A stretch of DNA of 13,399 nucleotides from an uncultured Prevotella sp. (GTDB taxonomy: Bacteria > Bacteroidota > Bacteroidia > Bacteroidales > Bacteroidaceae). Below the pieces are notes generated by a model. The model was given only the letters and a program-made list of their open reading frames with translations, had not been told where the DNA came from and searched no databases. Of the stretch, positions 8,501 to 13,399 are shown piece after piece. The DNA lies in the NCBI GenBank assembly GCA_938018155.1, contig CALIIG010000316.1, forward strand, positions 1 to 13,399, read 5' to 3'. A program made the translations under genes and the position numbers. Within the stretch, counting starts at the first letter, position 1; the number at the start of each line of letters is the position of its first letter.

Positions 8501-9104
8501 CTGGCTCGTAAACATAGTCTTCTTCCTTAAACCCGAGGTCGTGCAAGCGGTGAACCAGAGCCGTTACATCAGTTTTCTGCGATGTTCGAAGCGTAATGCG
8601 CCGTTCATTGAGATGGGCTTGCGATACAACCAATTCGGCAAGGGCTTGCGGATAGGTAACAATCAGCAAGGGTTTATTGGAGTTTGTGCCCTCGCCTATC
8701 CCCTTTTGAGCTGCCAATTTCGACAAAACCTCCGTGCGTAATATCTCACTGGCAGCATCTTTCTGCCCATATTTTACCGCCCTGCGATAGCTCGAAGGGA
8801 AGAATAACGGCACGTAGCCAGCTTCTTCACGCACATGAGAAGCAGTTTGTTCGGCGTTATCTGCCGAACGTTCAACCGCTGTATTAAGATCGTTATAGAA
8901 ATATCCGGCTTCGTCGGCATCGTTTAAGATGAACACTACCGTACGTCGAAGCCTGCCGGCTATGGAAGAAAAGAGCATGGATGCCGACGATGCCACAAGC
9001 CCCTGGAGGAATAAACGCCTGATGGTTTCGTCCTCAACCGACTTTATCAAAGCCCCAGTCTGTGGGAGCTTTGCATAAAGTTGCTGCAAATTTGTTATTG
9101 TCAT
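5586..9104 (-). CDS. mfd: Transcription-repair coupling factor Mfd
   Basis: A DNA translocase that removes RNA polymerase stalled at lesions and recruits UvrA for nucleotide-excision repair. The 1172 residues fit the family's full length. In order: UvrB-like N-terminal region (about 1-430, with GQFALRGSILDVY at 202-214); CarD-like RNA-polymerase-interaction domain from about 484 (GDFIVHVDFGIGKF); superfamily 2 helicase lobes with Walker A GDVGFGKT (641-648), DEEQ box (742-745), SATPIPRT (768-775), STTIVENGIDIP (880-891) and motif VI QMRGRVGR (911-918); the translocation motif LGSGFNLAMQDLDIRGAGNL (952-971); and a C-terminal D7-like domain (about 1025-1172). All key residues are present, so it looks functional. 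The ATG at 9104 has no visible promoter nearby; it lies 61 bases downstream of the glycosyltransferase stop, so co-transcription is plausible. Confidence 0.97.
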   Translation of the reverse strand: MTITNLQQLYAKLPQTGALIKSVEDETIRRLFLQGLVASSASMLFSSIAGRLRRTVVFILNDADEAGYFYNDLNTAVERSADNAEQTASHVREEAGYVPLFFPSSYRRAVKYGQKDAASEILRTEVLSKLAAQKGIGEGTNSNKPLLIVTYPQALAELVVSQAHLNERRITLRTSQKTDVTALVHRLHDLGFKEEDYVYEPGQFALRGSILDVYSFSSELPFRIDFFGNEIDTIRTFTVEDQLSKGRLGQIEIVPELASSQTNKVPFLQFVPDSTLLVMRDPAFVYDTLCKTYNEGFSTQAMTERLGNATELQQEQIRQEMTRDNILCRPTQFGNDVARLRIIEYGNRASSQPQATIVFHITPQPLFHKNFTLLRQSLDDYLLRGYHLYILADSAKQQQRLKAIFDEVGADPERAGNNAQRSKITFTPVDKTLHEGFTDDDLRVCFFTDHQIFDRFHKYNLKSDRARSGKIALTMKELQEMEPGDFIVHVDFGIGKFGGLVRVPVQGKANADGQMQYQEVIRIIYQNNDKVDVSIHSLYKISKYRSGDTGEEPRLSTLGTGAWERLKERTKKKIKDIARDLIRLYARRRHEKGYAFSPDNFMQHELEAGFLYEDTPDQLKSTQDVKADMERAQPMDRLICGDVGFGKTEVAVRAAFKAACDSKQVAVLVPTTVLAYQHYQTFKSRLKNFPVRVDYLSRARTAAQTRQVLDDLETGKIDIIIGTHKLLGKAVKWHDLGLLIIDEEQKFGVSTKEKLRKMKTNVDTLTMSATPIPRTLQFSLMGARDMSIMRTPPPNRYPIHTELCTSGHEVIADAINFEMSRNGQVFFVNDRIANLPEIADLIRKYVPDCRVAIGHGQMPPDELEKVIMGFINYDYDVLLSTTIVENGIDIPNANTIIINDAHYFGLSDLHQMRGRVGRSNRKAFCYLLAPPKSVLTVDARRRLEALETFSDLGSGFNLAMQDLDIRGAGNLLGSEQSGFMEDLGYETYQKILSQAVTELKNDEFSDLYADDEEQGRELTGDMFVEDCAVESDLEMYFSETYVPGSSERMLLYRELDNIEREDDLVAYRKRLVDRFGPVPPEGEELMQVVVLRHIGKHLGCEKVILKQGVMTLQFVSNPNSPFYQSKIFGDIIRYVMDNPRRCNFKDSHGHRLIKIASVPSVSEAVHVMKAMK

Positions 9105-9165
9105 TCTCTATACTTATTGCCTCTCACAGGCCTTTTCGTCATGGAACGAAGCTTTGTTTCGGTAG

Positions 9166-9933
9166 TCAGTTATTTAGAGAAGTACCGTTTATACGGGTAG
9201 GATACTTGCGAAACCAGCCATCCATACGGAGTTTTATAACCCCAAAAAGAGCTTCACTGAATATACCTCCACTCATTTTTGAGGTACCTTCCTGACGGTT
9301 TACAAACACAACAGAAACCTCTTTAATGTTGAATCCGGACTTATAAACCGTATATTTCATCTCTATTTGAAAGGCATATCCTTTGAAACGAATCTTATCA
9401 AAGTCAATAGCCTCGAGCACATGGCGACGATAGCATACAAAGCCGGCAGTGGTATCGTGAACATTAAAGCCCAAAACAAAACGCACATACTTTGATGCAA
9501 AGTAGCTCATCAGCACGCGACCCATAGGCCAGTTAACCACATTTACACCCGTTACGTAACGCGAACCTACTGACATATCGGCACCGTCATCATGACATGC
9601 TGCATAAAGGCGTGGCAGGTCATGAGGATTATGGCTGAAGTCGGCATCCATTTCGAAGATGTAATCGTACTTATTTCCCAACGCCCATTTGAAGCCAGCT
9701 ATGTAGGCTGTGCCCAATCCCTGCTTGCCCGGACGCTCAATAAGAAACAGCCTTTCACCAAATTCGTCGTGCATTAACCGTTTTACAATGTCGGCAGTAC
9801 CATCAGGACTACCGTCGTCAATGACAAGAATATGAAAACATTTTTCCAATGAGAACACAGCTCGGATAATGTTTTCCATGTTCTCCTTTTCGTTATAGGT
9901 GGGAATAATAACAATAGAATCGCTTTCGTACAT
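9166..9933 (-). CDS. Family-2 glycosyltransferase, polyprenol monophosphomannose synthase-like
   Basis: A 255-residue GT-A glycosyltransferase of the dolichyl/polyprenyl-phosphate mannose synthase group, which transfers a sugar (typically mannose from GDP-mannose) to a lipid phosphate at the cytoplasmic face of the inner membrane. Visible motifs: PTYNE (11-15), IDDGSPDGTAD (38-48), the metal-binding DAD in FEMDADFSHNP (96-98), VGSRYVTG (122-129), the acceptor-region sequence DTTAGFVCYRR (160-170) and RQEGTSKM (213-220). There is no long C-terminal membrane domain, so it is a soluble or peripheral type like actinobacterial Ppm1 catalytic domains. The donor and acceptor cannot be proved from sequence. 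A -7-like promoter element lies just upstream, and mfd follows 61 bases downstream. Confidence 0.9.
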   Translation of the reverse strand: MYESDSIVIIPTYNEKENMENIIRAVFSLEKCFHILVIDDGSPDGTADIVKRLMHDEFGERLFLIERPGKQGLGTAYIAGFKWALGNKYDYIFEMDADFSHNPHDLPRLYAACHDDGADMSVGSRYVTGVNVVNWPMGRVLMSYFASKYVRFVLGFNVHDTTAGFVCYRRHVLEAIDFDKIRFKGYAFQIEMKYTVYKSGFNIKEVSVVFVNRQEGTSKMSGGIFSEALFGVIKLRMDGWFRKYPTRINGTSLNN

Positions 9934-9956
9934 AGCTTGTTGAATTTACTTCCTTG

Positions 9957-9964
9957 CAAAATTA
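9957..9964 (-). promoter_or_regulatory. Possible -7 promoter element of the glycosyltransferase gene
   Basis: On the minus strand this reads TAATTTTG, an exact TAnnTTTG match, 23 bases before the ATG at 9933; the implied leader is about 17 bases. No TTTG-type -33 element is seen at the expected distance, so support is partial. The rest of the 199-base spacer (9934-10132) shows only A+T-rich sequence. Confidence 0.4.
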
Positions 9965-10132
9965 AGCAATTATATGGAAATCATATATACCCTTGCCTAC
10001 TTTTTTGACCTCACGTTTATTATACATTGGCATTTGGAACAACCTGCCAGGGCAATACGTAATCACAAAAAACATTATATGTATAATCCACAAAACGAAG
10101 CGTTCCACCCCGTAAAACAAAACGTTCTTTTT

Positions 10133-10387
10133 TCAGGCTCCCCCACAATAGTCCCACCAATTGATACCAGCCTCGTGATATTTCTCCACCTGCCGCTCAC
10201 CTTGCATGAACAGCCGTAGTTCATTCCTCAACTTCTTGCGTACTATGCCGTGGCTCTCGAAGATGTCGGGCAGGTCGGCTGGTGGCAACGACAGCTGCTT
10301 ATTGAGCAGATAGCGGATGTCTTTCTTGTTGGTCTGGACCTTTCTCCGTTCTAAAATCTTTCCCTGTGTCTGATAATATTTGTTCAT
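10133..10387 (-). CDS. Small hypothetical protein, 84 residues
   Basis: I do not recognise this protein. It starts at ATG 10387 and ends with TGA. It is highly charged and probably soluble and helical, with a basic N-terminal half (KILERRKVQTNKKDIRYLL), a central LSLPPADLPDIFESHGIVRKKLRNEL segment and an unusual tryptophan-rich C-terminus (NWWDYCGGA). There is no signal peptide or membrane segment. The many G/C third positions (for example CTG, CAG, AAG, GAC, ATC) are typical of coding sequence in this window and contrast with the A+T-rich spacers and the HTCS gene upstream, which favours a real gene over a chance ORF. It lies 53 bases downstream of the HTCS stop on the same strand. The basic character could suit nucleic-acid binding, but that is only a guess. 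Confidence 0.6.
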   Translation of the reverse strand: MNKYYQTQGKILERRKVQTNKKDIRYLLNKQLSLPPADLPDIFESHGIVRKKLRNELRLFMQGERQVEKYHEAGINWWDYCGGA

Positions 10388-10404
10388 CGTTCAAATGGTA
10401 TTAG

Positions 10405-10439
10405 AATGTAATTCAACGTGAGTTCGACGAATTCACATT
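10405..10439 (-). terminator. Imperfect inverted repeat just after the HTCS stop codon
   Basis: AATGTAATTC (10405-10414) and GAATTCACATT (10429-10439) pair except for one bulged base, around a 14-base loop. It starts directly after the HTCS stop (10441-10443). The stem is weak and A+T-rich and lacks a T-run, so it may be a poor terminator or an operator-like site before the small ORF. Confidence 0.3.
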
Positions 10440-10440
10440 A

Positions 10441-13399
10441 TTATACTTCTTTCACGAAATCTTTAGGTAAAATGCCAAACTGTTTTACGAAAGATTTAGT
10501 AAAGTGTGATAGAGACTGTACACCAATCTTGGTGCATACTTCACTTATTCTATAATTTCCACTTGCTAGAAATTCAGCAGCTTTATTCATCCTTACAATT
10601 CTTATCAGTTCATTAGGAGTTTGACCGGTAATAATTTTTATCTTACGGTGTAATTTACTACGGCTCATATTTAAATGGTCAGCAAGGGAATCAACTGAAA
10701 AATCTTCTTCATGCATGAAATTCACGATGATATTTGTAATGCTGTCTATGAACTCTCTATCTTTATCATTAGTGCTTATATCATTAAAGACACGTAGAGG
10801 GGCATCAGCAAAATTTTGACGTACCTTCTTTTGGTTAGCAATTAGAGTATCTATTTGCACTATTAAATGTTTCATTGAAAACGGTTTTTCTATGTATGAG
10901 TCTGCTCCCTTTTCAAGTCCTTCTATTTTGTCTATTAAAGTAGCTTTCGCTGTTAGCAATATTATAGGAATATTACATGTTGAAATATTGGATTTTATTT
11001 CAGAACAAAGTTCGAGACCAGTCATTTCTGGCATAACAACATCTGATAGAATTATATTTATTTTTATCTTCTTTACCATCTCGAGTGCCACCTTTCCATT
11101 TTCTGCTTCTATTATATTGTATTTCATGGATAACTGGTCAGACAAGAATGTCCTCATTTCTAAATCGTCCTCCACAATTAGTAAGGTGTTCTTCCTTACC
11201 GTTTCAGGTTGTAGACTCATTTTATTTAATTTTTCTTCCTCTAAAACCCCATCTTTGCAATATATAGAACTATCAATATTTAGTGGAATTTCCACTATAA
11301 AGCAGTTATCATCTGCCTTGTCATCTATTCTGATTGTACCTGAATGTAGATTGACTAATGACTTTGTTAATGCAAGTCCAAGCCCGGTTCCTTGAGCAAT
11401 GTGTGATTTATCTTTAATCTGTACAAATGCTTCAAATATTTTATCTCTCATTTCTTCTGGAATTATTTCTCCATCATTGCGTACAGAGATACACATGTTG
11501 TTTGTACTAATATTACTTGCCAAACTCACTTTTATATATTTTTCTCCATATTTTATTGCGTTTGTAAGTAGATTGCTAATGATTTTAGTTATAGCCTCCT
11601 CATCCACTTGTGCAAGTACTGTTTCTTCATCACACTCAAAGTCAATTTTCTTGCTCAGACTTACTGTTGTGGGGTTAAATCTAGTAATCATAGATTGAAG
11701 AAGCTTTTTCATATTGACAACTTTCATTTGAAGCCTAAATGACTCTGCTTCAACTTTCTTAAAATCAAGCAACTGGTTAATAAGATTTTGCAATCTTTCA
11801 GTGTTACGTCTAATTGTATATAGGTTTTTATCTAAATCTTTTTTAGAAGGAGTTGTATTGAGAAGTTGTTCGAGAGGAGCATTTATTAGTGTTACTGGTG
11901 TCCTTATCTCATGAGCTATTGATATAAAAAAGTTTATTTTTTCTTGGTATAATCGTTCCTCCTGTTCGATTTCCTGTTGACGTATTCTTTGTTGTCTTTG
12001 TACTTTACGATAATTCTGTATTTTCTTCAAAATAAGCCACAATATAATTGCAATAGTTATAACATATATACAATATGCCCACCAACTACTCCAAAATGGG
12101 GGATGTATTATTATTTGTATTTTTGTTTCTTCTCCTTTTTTGTCACTCCAACTATTTAGATGTAGAATCCTAAATGTATATTTACCTGGTTGAACATTAC
12201 GGTAGATTACTTTATTGTCGTTACTAATATAGTTCCATACTTTGTCATAGCCATCCAGCATATATTTGTAAAAGCCTTTGCCCTCGTTAGCAAAATCAAG
12301 AGTTGAGAAATTGATGGTAAATGTATTTTGCTTGTAATTAAGAATGATTTTTCTTAAACGATCAATGTTACCAGTAAGGATCTCATCATTGCTTAGTATT
12401 TCTCCACTTTCATAAACAGAGAACCCCGTTAATATTACGGGTTTATTTCCTGTATGTGTTTTTAGCCTTTCAGGCACCAGCTCTACATATCCCATGATAC
12501 TCCCAAAGAGGATATGCCCTTCTGAATTTTTTATTCCTGCTGCATAGTTGAATTGTTTCGTGGGGAGGTCATTTGATACTCCATAGAGTGCGATGATTTT
12601 TTTAGTATTTGGGTTAAATGTGGCTATTCCGTTACTTGTGCTCAGCCAAATCATATTATTGTTATCTTGCTGTATACAGTATATAGAATTGCTCGGAAGA
12701 CCATTAGAGGTATCAAAACGCTCAAAGGTGTCTGCTTTTGGATTATATAAACACATACCTCCATCCTCAGAGGCGAACCATAATTGACCACGATTATCTT
12801 TGAAAATATATGTTATACGGTCATAGCAGATTGTGGTAGTGTTTAATTTTGAATACCGATAAATTCGAAAATCGTCTCGTTTATAGTTATATCGGACTGC
12901 ACCTTTATTATATGTCGCAATCCAAAGGTTCCCAAATGTATCCTCCTTTATGTCACTAATAAATAAATTATTAAACTTTGCTAAGGCTATGAATTTCCTA
13001 GTATTTAAATCGTATCTATATAGTCCACTGGAGGAGCCAATCCAAATATTACCTCTACTATCTTCAAATATCGAAAAAATATCATTACTTGGTAAGGCTC
13101 CTTCCTTTGTCCCTGCTAAATAGTGTTTTGTTTTATTTTGAATCATGTCATAAACATATATTCCCTTATTAAAAGTTCCTATCCATAGTTTGTTTTTTAT
13201 TAACTTAATACACTGAATATTAATTCCAGTAATATCAACATTTCCAAGGGTGTTTTTGTAAATAAAGTTACCTGAAGATGCACTTCGTATGTTCAAACCT
13301 TTATCTTCGGTTCCTATCCATAGATTATTATCCGTATCATATGCAAAAGCACGAATACGACTTCCGCATACAGAGTTACAGTTAAATTCAGGTATAAAA
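10441..13399 (-). CDS. Hybrid two-component system protein (sensor kinase/response regulator/AraC), N-terminus cut by window edge
   Basis: A one-protein signalling system that senses a ligand in the periplasm and regulates transcription. The frame stays open to 13399, so the start lies outside; 985 residues are visible. Numbering from the Leu codon at 13294-13296: Reg_prop beta-propeller repeats to about 275 (GNIWIGSSSGLYRYD, GNLWIATYNKGAVRYN, GQLWFASEDGG; one more repeat, NNLWIGTEDKG, lies upstream of that point); Y_Y_Y domain (about 320-398); one membrane helix (about 402-424); coiled coil (about 428-452); HisKA with phospho-His462 in SIAHEIRTP; HATPase with N-box NLLTNAIKYG (Asn579) and GTGLGLAL (636-643); receiver domain with EDD (709-711), phospho-Asp752 in LSDVVMP and Lys804; and an AraC-type helix-turn-helix (about 848-951). 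All catalytic residues are intact. Family members usually control polysaccharide-utilisation loci; the targets probably lie beyond the right edge. The gene is markedly A+T-rich relative to mfd. Confidence 0.95.
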   Translation of the reverse strand, partial: FIPEFNCNSVCGSRIRAFAYDTDNNLWIGTEDKGLNIRSASSGNFIYKNTLGNVDITGINIQCIKLIKNKLWIGTFNKGIYVYDMIQNKTKHYLAGTKEGALPSNDIFSIFEDSRGNIWIGSSSGLYRYDLNTRKFIALAKFNNLFISDIKEDTFGNLWIATYNKGAVRYNYKRDDFRIYRYSKLNTTTICYDRITYIFKDNRGQLWFASEDGGMCLYNPKADTFERFDTSNGLPSNSIYCIQQDNNNMIWLSTSNGIATFNPNTKKIIALYGVSNDLPTKQFNYAAGIKNSEGHILFGSIMGYVELVPERLKTHTGNKPVILTGFSVYESGEILSNDEILTGNIDRLRKIILNYKQNTFTINFSTLDFANEGKGFYKYMLDGYDKVWNYISNDNKVIYRNVQPGKYTFRILHLNSWSDKKGEETKIQIIIHPPFWSSWWAYCIYVITIAIILWLILKKIQNYRKVQRQQRIRQQEIEQEERLYQEKINFFISIAHEIRTPVTLINAPLEQLLNTTPSKKDLDKNLYTIRRNTERLQNLINQLLDFKKVEAESFRLQMKVVNMKKLLQSMITRFNPTTVSLSKKIDFECDEETVLAQVDEEAITKIISNLLTNAIKYGEKYIKVSLASNISTNNMCISVRNDGEIIPEEMRDKIFEAFVQIKDKSHIAQGTGLGLALTKSLVNLHSGTIRIDDKADDNCFIVEIPLNIDSSIYCKDGVLEEEKLNKMSLQPETVRKNTLLIVEDDLEMRTFLSDQLSMKYNIIEAENGKVALEMVKKIKINIILSDVVMPEMTGLELCSEIKSNISTCNIPIILLTAKATLIDKIEGLEKGADSYIEKPFSMKHLIVQIDTLIANQKKVRQNFADAPLRVFNDISTNDKDREFIDSITNIIVNFMHEEDFSVDSLADHLNMSRSKLHRKIKIITGQTPNELIRIVRMNKAAEFLASGNYRISEVCTKIGVQSLSHFTKSFVKQFGILPKDFVKEV

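Noticed and set aside
9974..10219. 81-codon ORF on the plus strand between the glycosyltransferase and the small hypothetical gene
   Set aside because: It overlaps the better-composed minus-strand small ORF, starts within the likely glycosyltransferase promoter region, and has no recognisable domain.
10392..10400. TACCATTTG on the minus strand as a promoter for the small ORF
   Set aside because: The -7 spacing is one base too long and the implied transcription start would fall at or inside the start codon at 10387.
10892..11395. 167-codon plus-strand ORF
   Set aside because: It is antisense to the receiver and kinase domains of the HTCS gene; its Ser/Ile/Phe-rich translation is a shadow of that gene.

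Overview
The window looks like a chromosomal segment of a Bacteroidota species, most likely Prevotella in the broad sense. The evidence is a BspA-type leucine-rich-repeat protein and a PKD-domain protein, both ending in type IX secretion (T9SS)-like C-terminal sorting domains; signal peptides ending in A-Q; promoter-like matches to the Bacteroidota consensus (TTTG, about 19-21 bases, TAnnTTTG) without Shine-Dalgarno sequences; and a hybrid two-component regulator that fuses a beta-propeller sensor to an AraC-type output domain. Genus is an inference from style, not from a marker gene.

Left part (1-5416, + strand): a surface BspA-like protein (265-2193), then a second T9SS-type cargo gene with an adhesin-like N-terminal domain and two PKD domains (2330-4184). 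The second gene is broken by a net +1 frameshift near base 2480: the signal peptide lies in one frame and the rest of the protein in another. A 473-base spacer with a strong hairpin terminator follows, then a gene for a small predicted outer-membrane beta-barrel of unknown function (4658-5416). A perfect 13-bp GC-rich hairpin (5515-5550) separates this gene from the convergent genes on its right.

Right part (5586-13399, - strand): reading with transcription, a truncated hybrid two-component system protein (HTCS) enters from the right edge (13399-10441). Then come a small 84-residue protein of unknown function (10387-10133), a family-2 glycosyltransferase resembling polyprenol-phosphate mannose synthase (9933-9166), and mfd, the transcription-repair coupling factor (9104-5586). 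The glycosyltransferase and mfd are 61 bases apart and may share a transcript. By eye the HTCS gene is much richer in A+T than the mfd/glycosyltransferase block and the small ORF next to it, so the HTCS may belong to a separate accessory cassette (probably a glycan-utilisation locus) whose other genes lie beyond the right edge.

Functionally, the window joins a cell-surface module (T9SS cargo, outer-membrane barrel) to core genes (mfd, glycosyltransferase) and the end of a nutrient-sensing regulator. I found no CRISPR array, tRNA, rRNA, transposase or phage gene, and no convincing new multi-gene system. The best leads are the frameshifted PKD adhesin, the structured spacer before it, the orphan small protein, the unassigned barrel and the compositional break at the HTCS.
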